A stretch of 50,636 nucleotides of DNA from Erythrobacter sp. SD-21 (lineage in GTDB: Bacteria > Pseudomonadota > Alphaproteobacteria > Sphingomonadales > Sphingomonadaceae): the NCBI RefSeq assembly GCF_000181515.1, contig NZ_ABCG01000011.1, forward strand, positions 1 to 50,636. The letters run 5' to 3'. Of the stretch, positions 39,966-48,130 are shown one piece after another. A program made the position numbers and the translations under genes. The stretch's first letter is position 1. The number at the start of each line of letters is the position of its first letter. Under the pieces are notes generated by a model. The model searched no databases. It was not told where the DNA came from and saw only the letters and a list, made by a program, of their open reading frames with translations.

Positions 39966-41770
39966 AGCGCCTCGACCTGTTCGGCCAGGTCCAGCCAGCG
40001 TTCCTCCGCGGCGTCTTTCTCGGCGCGCGCGTTCTCGATGCCTTTGGAGACATTGGCGAAGCGCTGCGGGTCGGCGGTGTAGAGGTCCGGATCGGCGAGG
40101 ATCTGCTCGCCGCGCGCGATGGCCGCTTCCAGTTCCTCAATGCGCGCGGGGAGCAGCTCGTAGTCGCGCTGGTCCTTGTAGCTCAGCTTGGTCGGCTTGG
40201 GCGGGGGCGGGGGAGAGGCCGCGGGCTTGTCCTCAGCCTTATCGGCCTTCGCCTTGCCGGTGACGGGTGCCTGTCGCTTGGCCTGCCAGTCCTCGTAACC
40301 GCCCGCGACCACATCGACCTTGCCAGTCCCGTCGAGGCCCAGCGTTATGGTCACCGTGCGATCGAGGAAGTCGCGATCGTGGCTGACAATCAGCACCGTG
40401 CCTTCGTAATCCGCGATCACTTCCTGCAGCAGATCGAGCGTCTCGAGGTCGAGATCGTTGGTCGGTTCGTCCAGCACCAGCAGGTTCGATGCCTTGGCAA
40501 ACTCGCGCGCCAGCAGCAGGCGGCTGCGTTCGCCGCCCGACAAGACGCCGACGCGCATATCGACGATCTTGGGATCGAACGGGAACTCCTTGAGATAGCC
40601 TTGCACGTGCTTGCGCACCCCGCGCACGTCGATCCAGTCGCCACCTTCGGCCAGCACCTGCCGCACGGTCTTGTCGGCAGTGAGGAGCTGGCGCTGCTGG
40701 TCGATCATCACCCCGGTCAGCGTCTTGGCGATCTCCACCGTACCGCTGTCGGGCTCCAGTTCGCCAGTAAGCATCTTCAGCAGCGTCGTCTTGCCCGCAC
40801 CGTTCGCGCCAACGATGCCGATGCGGTCGCCACGCTGGATGCGAAGGGAGAAGGGCTTGATGATCGTGCGGTCAGCGTATGCCTTGGTGATCTTGTCCGC
40901 GACGATTACCGACTTGGACTTAAAGTCCTCCTCGGTCGCCAGTTTCAATTTGGCGGTGCCGCCCGCCGAAATCATCGAGGCGCGCTGCGCGCGCATTTGC
41001 CAGAGTTTCTCGAGCCGTCCCTGGTTTCGCTTGCGCCGCGCGGTCACGCCGCGTTCGAGCCAGTGCGCCTCGAGTTTCAACTTTGCGTCGAGCTTTTCCG
41101 CCGCGCGCGCTTCCTCGGCATAGACCTGTTCTTCCCACGCCTCGTAGCCGCCGAAGCCCACTTCCTTGCGGCGCAGTTCACCGCGGTCGAGCCAGATGGT
41201 CGCGCGGGTCAGGCGTTTCAGGAAGGTGCGATCGTGGCTGATGACGACGAAGGCGCCCTTGTAGCGCTCGAGCCAGCCTTCGAGCCAGTCGATCGCGCCG
41301 AGGTCGAGGTGGTTGGTCGGCTCGTCCATCAGCAAGAGGTCGGGCTCCTGCGCCAGAGCGCGGGCGATGGCGGCGCGGCGCTTCTCGCCCCCGCTGGCGC
41401 CCGTGGTCTCGCGGCTCATGTCGATGCCGAGCTGACCCGCGATGGCCTCGACCTCGAATTCCTGCGGGGCGTGTTCCCCGTCCAGCGCCCAGTCCATCAG
41501 CGTGGTGTGGCCCGAAAGGTCCGGGTCCTGTTCGAGCAGGACGATCTTGGCGTGCGGCTTCACCTTGCGCGTGCCGGCATCGGTTTCGATCATTCCGCCG
41601 ATCATGCGGAAGAGCGTGGTCTTGCCCACACCGTTGCGGCCGATCAGCGCAAGGCGATCGCGTGGCCCGATATGCAGGTCGAGCGGCGCGTGATCCGGGC
41701 CGCCGAACAGCCACTTGCCGCCCTGCTGCAGGGCCATGCCTTCGAGGCTGAGGATGGGGGGCTGTGCCAT
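39962..41770 (-). CDS. uup: ABC-F ATPase, Uup type
   Basis: A 602-residue duplicated ABC ATPase. The first Walker A is LIGRNGVGKTTLF near 45, with signature TGASGGEKRRAAIARAL. The second is GIVGANGAGKTTLL near 320, with signature LSGGERSRLLLAREF. Residues 540-602 are a coiled-coil C-terminal domain (YELLPARIEELEAAIARGEQ), the DNA-binding tail of Uup. Uup acts on ribosomes and affects precise excision of transposons and branched DNA. The coupled UDG-like gene supports a link with DNA handling. It is distinct from the EttA copy at 19794-21467, which lacks this tail. Confidence 0.92.
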   Translation of the reverse strand: MAQPPILSLEGMALQQGGKWLFGGPDHAPLDLHIGPRDRLALIGRNGVGKTTLFRMIGGMIETDAGTRKVKPHAKIVLLEQDPDLSGHTTLMDWALDGEHAPQEFEVEAIAGQLGIDMSRETTGASGGEKRRAAIARALAQEPDLLLMDEPTNHLDLGAIDWLEGWLERYKGAFVVISHDRTFLKRLTRATIWLDRGELRRKEVGFGGYEAWEEQVYAEEARAAEKLDAKLKLEAHWLERGVTARRKRNQGRLEKLWQMRAQRASMISAGGTAKLKLATEEDFKSKSVIVADKITKAYADRTIIKPFSLRIQRGDRIGIVGANGAGKTTLLKMLTGELEPDSGTVEIAKTLTGVMIDQQRQLLTADKTVRQVLAEGGDWIDVRGVRKHVQGYLKEFPFDPKIVDMRVGVLSGGERSRLLLAREFAKASNLLVLDEPTNDLDLETLDLLQEVIADYEGTVLIVSHDRDFLDRTVTITLGLDGTGKVDVVAGGYEDWQAKRQAPVTGKAKADKAEDKPAASPPPPPKPTKLSYKDQRDYELLPARIEELEAAIARGEQILADPDLYTADPQRFANVSKGIENARAEKDAAEERWLDLAEQVEAL

Positions 41771-41812
41771 AGGCCGCGCGAGGTAGTCACGCGAAGGGCA
41801 TCCCGCAAGCGG

Positions 41813-43369
41813 TTAGCGCGCCGCTTTCTGCGCCTCGACCATGCGCGCAACGTCTTCCAGCAGCGCGGGCGCGTCGTAGACGATGCCGTCCTTGATCGTC
41901 CAGCGCACACCGCCAACCTGCTCGATTTCGCCGGTCTCGTAGTTCAGCTTGGTGTGGCCGGTGCCGTAGAGCAGTTTCAAATTGTCGAGCGGATTGCCCG
42001 GCACGATGACGAGGTCGGCCAGTTTGCCGACCTGGATCGTGCCCATCGGCGGGGTTTGCCCACGCGCCTGGTAGATTTCCTCTGCCCCCGCGACAGTCGC
42101 AGCGCGGATGACCTCCAGCGGTTCGAGCCCTGCCTCGCGCAGCATTTCCAACTCGCCGATATAGGCGAAGCCCCAGGTCTGGTAGATATAGCCTGGATCG
42201 CTGCCTGCGGTGACCCGCCCGCCGCGCCGGTGGAACTCCTTGGTGAGGTCGAACCAGTAGCGGTAGAACTTGCGCCAGGCGACTTCGTCCTCGGTCGACC
42301 AGTCCTTGTAATAACTGCCGTGATTGGTCGCGCTGGGGGCGTAGAAATCCATCAGGCTGGGAAGCGAGTAACGCTCGTGCCAGTCGCGGTTCTTGGCCGC
42401 CATTACATCGCGGCTGGCGGAATAGATGTTAAAGGTGGGGCTCAGCGTCACGCCGCTGTCGACGAGGTGGTCGATATAGGCGTCCCATTCCTCGCTGCCC
42501 GGCTCCACCACCTGGTCGGCAAGCCGCGCGACCCAGGCGAAGCGCGATTGCTCGTCGTAGTAATTGTAGCCCTGCGGGTAGGTCGGCAGCGCGGCCTCAT
42601 CCAGCAGGCTTTCGAAATGGCCGTAGAAGTGGGTGACGCCGTCCATGCCGAGTTCGACCGCCTTCGCCGCATTCACGCGCTGGACGCCAGGCTGGGCGAG
42701 GTGGGCGACGCTGCCCATCTGCTGCTTCTCCGCCTCGTCGAGCGCGGCTTCGAGCAGCGCCGGTTCGAGGCTGTTGAAGAACTTGATGCCCCAGTACCCT
42801 TGCGCCTTGGCCCAGCGCACCCATTCGCGCGCCTCCGCCCCGGTCGTGATCGGTCCGCGGTCCCACTTGTCGCCGAACGCGGCATAGGGGAACAGGCGCG
42901 GGGCGGTGATTGTGTTGGCGGCGCTGCGCTGTGTATCGGACAGGTCCGGCTGGCCCGGCCCCCAGTAGAAGGAGACGCCGCGCACGCTCGTCACCCCATG
43001 GGCGAGCCACAGCTTGTAGCCATAGGAAGGCTGCCCGGCCTTGGAGGGATCGCCATTATGGCCATGCGTGTCGACGAAGCCGGGCATCACCGTCATGCCC
43101 TTGGCATCGATGATCCGCGCAGCGCCTGCGCGCACCGCGTCCGGAGCGCCGCCGCCATGGATCGCGGCGATGCGGTTGCCCTCGATCACGATATCGACCG
43201 GCCCCATCGGCGGCGCGCCCGAACCTTCGACCATGGTCACGCCCAAGACGATCAGCGTGGGGTAGGGGCCCTCGCCCTCAACCCGGTCGGGGACGGGCTG
43301 CATCTGTGCGGCAAGCGGCGCAGCGATAAGCACGGCTAGCGCTGCGGTCAGGATTTTCGGAAGTTTCAT
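41813..43369 (-). CDS. Exported amidohydrolase-family metal hydrolase
   Basis: From ATG 43369 the product has 518 residues, with signal peptide MKLPKILTAALAVLIAAPLA. The metal-dependent TIM-barrel shows the first ligand motif DTHGHNGD near residue 110, a Lys in WGIKFFNS near 190, histidines in SVAHLAQPGV and THFYGHFES near 215-245, and the last Asp in GSDPGYIYQ near 390. Secreted members of this branch act on cyclic amides, dipeptides or other small molecules; the substrate is unknown. An extra 33 residues from the 43468 reading are not signal-like. The divergent neighbour is the SIMPL gene. Confidence 0.85.
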   Translation of the reverse strand: MKLPKILTAALAVLIAAPLAAQMQPVPDRVEGEGPYPTLIVLGVTMVEGSGAPPMGPVDIVIEGNRIAAIHGGGAPDAVRAGAARIIDAKGMTVMPGFVDTHGHNGDPSKAGQPSYGYKLWLAHGVTSVRGVSFYWGPGQPDLSDTQRSAANTITAPRLFPYAAFGDKWDRGPITTGAEAREWVRWAKAQGYWGIKFFNSLEPALLEAALDEAEKQQMGSVAHLAQPGVQRVNAAKAVELGMDGVTHFYGHFESLLDEAALPTYPQGYNYYDEQSRFAWVARLADQVVEPGSEEWDAYIDHLVDSGVTLSPTFNIYSASRDVMAAKNRDWHERYSLPSLMDFYAPSATNHGSYYKDWSTEDEVAWRKFYRYWFDLTKEFHRRGGRVTAGSDPGYIYQTWGFAYIGELEMLREAGLEPLEVIRAATVAGAEEIYQARGQTPPMGTIQVGKLADLVIVPGNPLDNLKLLYGTGHTKLNYETGEIEQVGGVRWTIKDGIVYDAPALLEDVARMVEAQKAAR

Positions 43370-43503
43370 GGCGGCTAATTTCCCTCTCCCGAGCATCGCT
43401 AACGTGCAAAACCCTGCGCGCAAAGGCTTTTGCGGAACCTCTCCGTTCAGCCGCGCGTAAACCGGCAACGCGGACAGTGCGTCCGAGAAGAGGAGAATTG
43501 CCC

Positions 43504-44247
43504 ATGAAGCGCCCCGCCAGACTGCTTGCCGCCCCCGCGCTGGTGCTAGCCGCAGCCCTTCCTATGACCGCGCAGGCAGGCGAAGTGCAGATTGCCGCGC
43601 AGAACCCAGTGATCGAATTGACGGTATTCGAGCAGATCGAGGTGGAGCCGGACACGGCGACGATCTGGACGGGAGTCCAGTCCGACGCGAACACGGCTGT
43701 CGAGGCGCTGCGGCGCAATTCGGCCGAAATGCAGCGGCTGGTTTCGCTGATCCGGGCGCTAGGCATTGCCGAGCGCGACATCCAGACCTCGCACATCAAC
43801 CTGAACCCACGTTACGATTACCAGAACCGGGGCGACCAGCCACCGCGCTTTCTCGGCTATCGCGCCAGCAACCAGGTGACCGTCAAGCTGCGCGATCTGG
43901 ACCGGGTCGGTGAAGTGCTCGATGCGATGGTCCAGGCGGGTGCGACCAATATCAACGGACCGAATTTCTCCATCGAAGACGACGAGGTCGCCAAGGCGCA
44001 GGCCCGTAGCAACGCGCTCGAACGCGGACGCGCACAGGCCGAGGACTACGCCCGGCTGGCTGGCTATACCGGTGTTCGCTTGCTTCAGGTCGCCGAGGCC
44101 ATCCGCGGGTCGAGCGGCATGATCGAGCAGAGCGACGCCATCGTCGTGACCGGCTCTCGCAGCATGGCCGCGCCGCCCCCGCCGGTGGCGCCCGGTGTCG
44201 TTGCGACCGGTGTCGGAATTGCGCTGACCTACGAGATGACCCGCTGA
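43504..44247 (+). CDS. SIMPL (DUF541) domain exported protein
   Basis: A 247-residue protein with signal peptide MKRPARLLAAPALVLAAALP. It has the SIMPL signature ISLTVFEQIEVEPDTATI-like start (ELTVFEQIEVEPDTA near residue 40), SLIRALGIAERDIQTSHINL near 80 and NPRYDYQ. These envelope proteins form oligomeric rings in some bacteria; roles in oxidative stress have been reported. ATG 43504 is preceded by AGAGGAG. It heads a run of envelope genes on the plus strand ending near 47752. An 8-bp stem (44251-44258 with 44267-44274) follows its stop. Confidence 0.88.
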   Translation: MKRPARLLAAPALVLAAALPMTAQAGEVQIAAQNPVIELTVFEQIEVEPDTATIWTGVQSDANTAVEALRRNSAEMQRLVSLIRALGIAERDIQTSHINLNPRYDYQNRGDQPPRFLGYRASNQVTVKLRDLDRVGEVLDAMVQAGATNINGPNFSIEDDEVAKAQARSNALERGRAQAEDYARLAGYTGVRLLQVAEAIRGSSGMIEQSDAIVVTGSRSMAAPPPPVAPGVVATGVGIALTYEMTR

Positions 44248-44250
44248 ACG

Positions 44251-44274
44251 GGTGTGAACGGCAACATTCACACC
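44251..44274 (+). terminator. Stem-loop after the SIMPL gene, overlapping a regulatory motif
   Basis: GGTGTGAA (44251-44258) pairs perfectly with TTCACACC (44267-44274), loop of eight bases, followed by TTGTT. The weak T-run allows only partial termination. The right arm also starts the 16-bp motif at 44267-44282. Confidence 0.4.
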
Positions 44275-44282
44275 TTGTTCAA
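44267..44282 (+). promoter_or_regulatory. 16-bp direct-repeat motif, copy A (before the PepSY gene)
   Basis: TTCACACCTTGTTCAA contains two TTCA words 11 bases apart, one helical turn, as expected for a head-to-tail OmpR-family dimer. It matches copy B (46837-46852) at 14 of 16 positions. It ends 27 bases before the preferred start of the PepSY gene. Confidence 0.6.
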
Positions 44283-44309
44283 CGCTCGATGCCTAGTAAG
44301 TTCACTGTC

Positions 44310-44615
44310 ATGAAACAGCTTCTCGTCTCCCTGCTCGCCCTCGGCCTCGTCGCCGGGCCGCTGACCGCCACGCCGGCGGAAGCGCAGCGTCGCTCCGACC
44401 AGGGCGAGGCGCGCAAGGAGATGCGGGCGGGCAATATCCTGCGCGCTCGCGAGATCGAGAACCGCGTGCTGTCGATGATGGGCGATGCCGAATATCTCGG
44501 CTTCGATTACGATTCGACCGCGATGGCTTACCGCTTGAAGTTCATCAAGAAGGGCAAGGTCCTCTATGTCGACGTGGACGCGCGTACGGGCCGTATCCTG
44601 AGCCGCAGCCGCTGA
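44310..44615 (+). CDS. PepSY-domain-like exported protein
   Basis: From ATG 44310 the product is 101 residues with signal peptide MKQLLVSLLALGLVAGPLTA. The mature part has DAEYLGFDYDSTAMAYRLKF, KGKVLYVDVDARTGRILSRS, a PepSY pattern. PepSY proteins inhibit peptidases or sense periplasmic cues and are often encoded beside two-component systems such as PhoPQ/QseBC. An earlier ATG at 44289 is in frame but too close to the motif at 44267-44282. The response regulator follows 98 bases later. Confidence 0.8.
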   Translation: MKQLLVSLLALGLVAGPLTATPAEAQRRSDQGEARKEMRAGNILRAREIENRVLSMMGDAEYLGFDYDSTAMAYRLKFIKKGKVLYVDVDARTGRILSRSR

Positions 44616-44647
44616 TCCGCCCGGTGATTTCGGTCGATCAGAAACCT

Positions 44648-44679
44648 CGTTCATCTTGACGCGTTCATCTACATGAACG
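44648..44679 (+). promoter_or_regulatory. Repeat cluster in front of the response regulator gene
   Basis: CGTTCATCT occurs at 44648-44656 and again at 44662-44670. The palindrome GTTCAT-CTAC-ATGAAC (44663-44678) uses the second copy. It ends 35 bases before the regulator start. Probably an autoregulation or promoter region of the two-component pair. Confidence 0.5.
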
Positions 44680-44713
44680 ACATGCGCAAGAATATTAGCG
44701 AGGAAAGCAATTC

Positions 44714-45394
44714 ATGAGAATCCTGATCGTCGAAGACGAGCCGACGCTGGGCCAGCAGCTCAAGAGCACGCTGGAGCAGAACGGCTATGCGGTGGACCTG
44801 TCCACCGATGGCGAGGATGGCCACTTCCTCGGCTCTACCGAAGATTATGACGCAGTCATCCTCGACCTCGGACTGCCCGAGATCGACGGGCTGACTGTGC
44901 TCGGCATGTGGCGCAAGGAGGGGCGCAAGTTCCCCGTCCTCGTGCTGACCGCGCGCGACAGCTGGTCGGACAAGGTCGCCGGGCTGGACGCTGGCGCGGA
45001 CGATTATCTCGCCAAGCCCTTCCAGACCGAAGAGCTGATCGCCCGCCTGCGCGCGCTCATCCGCCGCGCTTCGGGCAACACCTCCAGCGAACTGACGGCT
45101 GGCGAGGTGCGTCTCGATACGCGTTCGGGCCGCGTCACGCTGAAAGGCGAGCCGGTCAAGCTGACCGCGCAGGAATACAAGCTGCTCTCCTACCTGATGC
45201 ACCACAAGGGCAAGGTGGTCAGCCGCACCGAACTCATCGAACACATTTACGACCAGGATTTCGATCGCGATTCGAACACGATCGAAGTCTTCGTCACGCG
45301 CATCCGCAAGAAGCTGGGTGCAGAGGTAATTACGACGATCCGTGGACTCGGTTACAGCCTCGACGACCCCGCCGAACAGCCCCGCGCATCCTGA
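44714..45394 (+). CDS. OmpR-family response regulator
   Basis: A 226-residue regulator. Receiver domain residues 1-118: the phospho-acceptor is Asp51 in ILDLGLPEIDG, acidic pair Glu7/Asp8 (VEDEP) and Lys101 (LAKPF). The C-terminal winged helix (about 130-220) has VKLTAQEYKLLSYLMHH and EVFVTRIRKKL typical of OmpR/PhoP. It pairs with the adjacent kinase gene, which overlaps its 3' end in another frame. Preceded by GAGGAAAGC. Copies of a 16-bp motif upstream of genes on both sides make those genes candidate targets. Confidence 0.94.
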   Translation: MRILIVEDEPTLGQQLKSTLEQNGYAVDLSTDGEDGHFLGSTEDYDAVILDLGLPEIDGLTVLGMWRKEGRKFPVLVLTARDSWSDKVAGLDAGADDYLAKPFQTEELIARLRALIRRASGNTSSELTAGEVRLDTRSGRVTLKGEPVKLTAQEYKLLSYLMHHKGKVVSRTELIEHIYDQDFDRDSNTIEVFVTRIRKKLGAEVITTIRGLGYSLDDPAEQPRAS

Positions 45395-46835
45395 GGAGGG
45401 CAGCGAGGCGAGGGCGGCGGCGGGTTCCACGCCCGGCGAAACCGCCGTGCCTTCCGGCGAAGCCGAACACGTAACGCTCCCTGCACCGCCCGCGCCGCGC
45501 CGCAGCCTTGCCGCGCGCATGATGGCGATTGCGGCGATCTGGATCGGGGTCCTCCTGCTGGGTGGCGGTTTCGCGCTTGAACGCGCGCTGACCCGGCAGG
45601 TGCAGAGCAATTTCGACGACCAGCTCGAATACGTCCTGACTGCCCTGATCGCCTCGGCCGAGGTCGACGAATGGGGCGATGTGCGCTTTTATCGCTCGCT
45701 CGGCGACCAGCGTTTCCTCGAAGTCAATTCGGGCGTCTACTGGCAGATCAGCGGGCCGGGAACGGACCCCTATCCCAGCCGCAGCCTGTGGGATCGCACG
45801 CTCGAGGTCGAGGGCGACCACACGGACGACAAGCCCCATTTCTACGACAGCGATCAGTTCGCCGATGAACCGCTGCGCGTGGTCGAACGCAACATCATTC
45901 TGCCCGACAGCGACACCCAGTGGACCTTCACCGTGGCCAGCGCGCGCGAGGAACTGGACTTCCAGATTTCGCGCATCCGCTCGATCCTGGTGTGGAGTTT
46001 TGCCGTACTGGGCCTTGGCCTTCTCATCATGGCCGCACTGCAAAGCTATTACGGCCTCTCGCCGCTCCGCCGTGTGCGCGCCGCGATCCAGTCGATGCGG
46101 TCCGAAGGTGCGAACCGGATCGAAGAGCCGTTGCCGCTCGAAGTCGAACCGCTGGTGGACGAAATCAACGCGCTGCTTGCCCACAGCGAGAAACAGGCGG
46201 AGGAAGCGCGCACCCACGCCGGCAATCTCGCCCACGCGCTGAAAACTCCGCTCACCGTGCTGACCAACGCTGCCACAGCGCATGATCCCAAGCTCTCCGA
46301 CTTGGTCTGCCGCGAAACCAAGACCATGCAGCGCCATGTCGAGCATCATCTCGCCCGTGCCCGCGCGGTGGGTCGCCGTGCCACGGGTCATGCCCGCGCC
46401 GAGGTCTGGCCGAGCGCGGAAAGCGTGCTGCGCGCGGTCACCCGCATTTACGAACAAACGCGCTTCGACCTCGACGGCAAGCGCGAGGCCGCTGTCGCCA
46501 TCGAGCGGCAGGACCTCGACGAGATTCTCGGAAACCTGATCGAGAATGCGGCCAAATATGGCGGCGGCTCTGTATTCGTCACCGTCGATGCCGAGCCGGA
46601 GGCCGAGCAATGCGCCATCTGGGTCGAGGACGACGGTGCCGGAATTCCCGAAGCGGACCGTATTCGCATCTTCGATCGCGGCGCGCGGCTCGACACCGGC
46701 AAGCCCGGCACCGGCCTCGGCCTTGCGATCGTGCGCGACGTTGCGGAAATCTACGCTGGCTCGGTCGAGCTCGGTACCAGCGAGGACCTTGGCGGGTTGA
46801 TGGTCACGCTAAGATTACCGAGGCCCGGTATCTAG
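45342..46835 (+). CDS. PhoQ-like membrane sensor histidine kinase
   Basis: A 497-residue reading. Two membrane helices (61-79, 216-233) bracket a periplasmic sensor of about 135 residues, followed by a HAMP-like linker, a HisKA site with His298 (LAHALKTPLTV) and an intact HATPase domain: N-box NLIENAAKYGGG, G1 VEDDGAGIPEA, G2 GKPGTGLGLAIVRD. The His-Ala-Leu-Lys-Thr-Pro-Leu box is the PhoQ/QseC-type variant. The GTG at 45342 lies inside the response regulator gene; GTG 45447 or ATG 45519 (just before helix 1) are equally possible starts. The first 55 residues are low-complexity and uncharged, so a shorter protein is likely. It is the cognate partner of the response regulator. Confidence 0.9.
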   Translation: MDSVTASTTPPNSPAHPEEGSEARAAAGSTPGETAVPSGEAEHVTLPAPPAPRRSLAARMMAIAAIWIGVLLLGGGFALERALTRQVQSNFDDQLEYVLTALIASAEVDEWGDVRFYRSLGDQRFLEVNSGVYWQISGPGTDPYPSRSLWDRTLEVEGDHTDDKPHFYDSDQFADEPLRVVERNIILPDSDTQWTFTVASAREELDFQISRIRSILVWSFAVLGLGLLIMAALQSYYGLSPLRRVRAAIQSMRSEGANRIEEPLPLEVEPLVDEINALLAHSEKQAEEARTHAGNLAHALKTPLTVLTNAATAHDPKLSDLVCRETKTMQRHVEHHLARARAVGRRATGHARAEVWPSAESVLRAVTRIYEQTRFDLDGKREAAVAIERQDLDEILGNLIENAAKYGGGSVFVTVDAEPEAEQCAIWVEDDGAGIPEADRIRIFDRGARLDTGKPGTGLGLAIVRDVAEIYAGSVELGTSEDLGGLMVTLRLPRPGI

Positions 46836-46836
46836 G

Positions 46837-46852
46837 TTCAGACGTTGTTCAA
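46837..46852 (+). promoter_or_regulatory. 16-bp direct-repeat motif, copy B (before the Tyr/Arg-rich lipoprotein)
   Basis: TTCAGACGTTGTTCAA, 14 of 16 identical to copy A at 44267-44282 with the same 11-base TTCA spacing. A -10-like TATGTA (46860-46865) follows after 7 bases. It starts 2 bases after the kinase stop. Confidence 0.6.
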
Positions 46853-46894
46853 TCCATCGTATGTAAGCCACGGATCATGGACGAGAAAAACATC

Positions 46895-47752
46895 ATGGCG
46901 CGCCGCGCGCCCTTCGCTCTTCGGATCGGATTTGTCGGGCTTGTCGGCCTCGGGCTCTCCGGCTGCACGATGATGGCCGGCTCCTATGGACACTCGGGCG
47001 TTTCAGTGGGTGTGGGATACAGTTCGGGCGGGTACTACGACCCGTATTACGATCCCTACTACGACAGCTATTACGGCTGGTACGACGATTATTATTACCC
47101 CGGCACGGGTTATTACGTCTACGACCGCTACGGCTATCGACATCGCTGGAACGACTATCAGCGCCGACTGTGGGCCGAACGCCGTGGACGCTACGAGCGC
47201 CGCGTAGCGCACCGGGCGCTTGTCGAGAATTGGGCTGGTTTCGAGCGCGGGGCCGATGGCCGGTATGAAGACCAGCGGACCGATTACCGCCGGGCCGAGC
47301 GCCGCGATCGCGCCTCGACGCGTGACCGCCGCGAGGATGCGAACCGCAGTTCGACCATTCGCCGGGCTGCCGAGGCAACTGCGCGCGAACGCCGCGAGGA
47401 GCGCTCCAACCAGCAGCGGGCCGTAACCCGTTCATCGGACACCGCCCGCCGCGCTCCGGCACGCGAGGCCGCACGCCGCGGGCCGACCGGCTCGGCAGCG
47501 GCTGCCCGCCGGGCGCCGGCTCCCCAGGCTACTCGCCGCGCACCCGCGCCGCAGGCGACCCGCCGTGCTCCGGCACCGGCTCCCGCCCAGCGCGAGAACC
47601 GTCGCCAGGAACGCGCCGCGCCGGCGGCCCAGCGTAGCGATGCGCAGGAAACGCGCCGCCAGGAACCTGCGCGTCCCGAACGGTCGGAACGCTCATCGCG
47701 CCGCAACTCTCCTGCCGCATCGCGCCGCACCCGCGAAAAGCATCCCGATTAA
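46895..47752 (+). CDS. Tyr/Gly-rich then Arg-rich lipoprotein
   Basis: From ATG 46895 the product is 285 residues. A lipoprotein signal (MARRAPFALRIGFVGLVGLG) ends at the lipobox LSGC, Cys24. The next 60 residues are Tyr/Gly/Asp-rich (YYDPYYDPYYDSYYGWYDDY). The rest is Arg/Glu/Ala-rich and ends in repeats of RRAPAPQAT. I do not recognise the family; composition resembles the RcnB-like protein at 13557-14492, with which it shares an Arg-rich coil and YRHRWNDYQRR-like segments. ATG 46877 is in frame but adds acidic residues before the signal. The 16-bp motif and -10 upstream suggest control by the adjacent two-component system. Confidence 0.72.
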   Translation: MARRAPFALRIGFVGLVGLGLSGCTMMAGSYGHSGVSVGVGYSSGGYYDPYYDPYYDSYYGWYDDYYYPGTGYYVYDRYGYRHRWNDYQRRLWAERRGRYERRVAHRALVENWAGFERGADGRYEDQRTDYRRAERRDRASTRDRREDANRSSTIRRAAEATARERREERSNQQRAVTRSSDTARRAPAREAARRGPTGSAAAARRAPAPQATRRAPAPQATRRAPAPAPAQRENRRQERAAPAAQRSDAQETRRQEPARPERSERSSRRNSPAASRRTREKHPD

Positions 47753-48063
47753 GGTACCAGTCCCTGCGCTTTTTCGTGGTGGCGAATGACTTCGTCGATG
47801 ATGAAGCGCAGGAACTTCTCGCTGAACTCGGGATCGAGCTCGCTTTCCTCCGCCAACCGCCGCAGCCTGGCAATCTGCTCGGCCTCGCGCGCGGGATCGG
47901 CGGGGGGGAGCGTGGCGTTGGCCTTGTAGGCACCCACCGCCTGCGTGATGCGAAACCGCTCGGCAAGCATATGCACGAGCGCGGCATCGATATTGTCGAT
48001 GCTCTTGCGATAGGCCGCCAGCGTCGCGTCTTCGGCGGGGGTCTGTTGCACCTCTTGCGTCAT
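47749..48063 (-). CDS. Chorismate mutase, AroQ type
   Basis: A 104-residue all-helical mutase. YRKSIDNIDAALVHMLAERF (residues 16-35) is the first-helix signature, and VGAYKANATLPPADPAREAE carries the catalytic Lys. The final helix includes FLRFIIDEVIRHH. It converts chorismate to prephenate for Phe/Tyr synthesis. ATG 48063 is preferred over 48099. It converges with the lipoprotein gene, overlapping by 4 bases, and is divergent from the polyprenyl synthase gene. Confidence 0.9.
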   Translation of the reverse strand: MTQEVQQTPAEDATLAAYRKSIDNIDAALVHMLAERFRITQAVGAYKANATLPPADPAREAEQIARLRRLAEESELDPEFSEKFLRFIIDEVIRHHEKAQGLVP

Positions 48064-48130
48064 CGCTTGCCAGATTAGCGCCAAACCGCCTCTTGCCAAG
48101 AAAGCTTAGGCAGGACATGGCCAAGCTGAC

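Noticed and set aside
39863..43339. A 1158-residue plus-strand open frame
   Set aside because: It is the antisense shadow of the Uup and amidohydrolase genes. In GC-rich DNA the complementary frame lacks stops; its composition (repetitive, His/Arg/Val-rich) is not protein-like and the opposite strand has clear family motifs.
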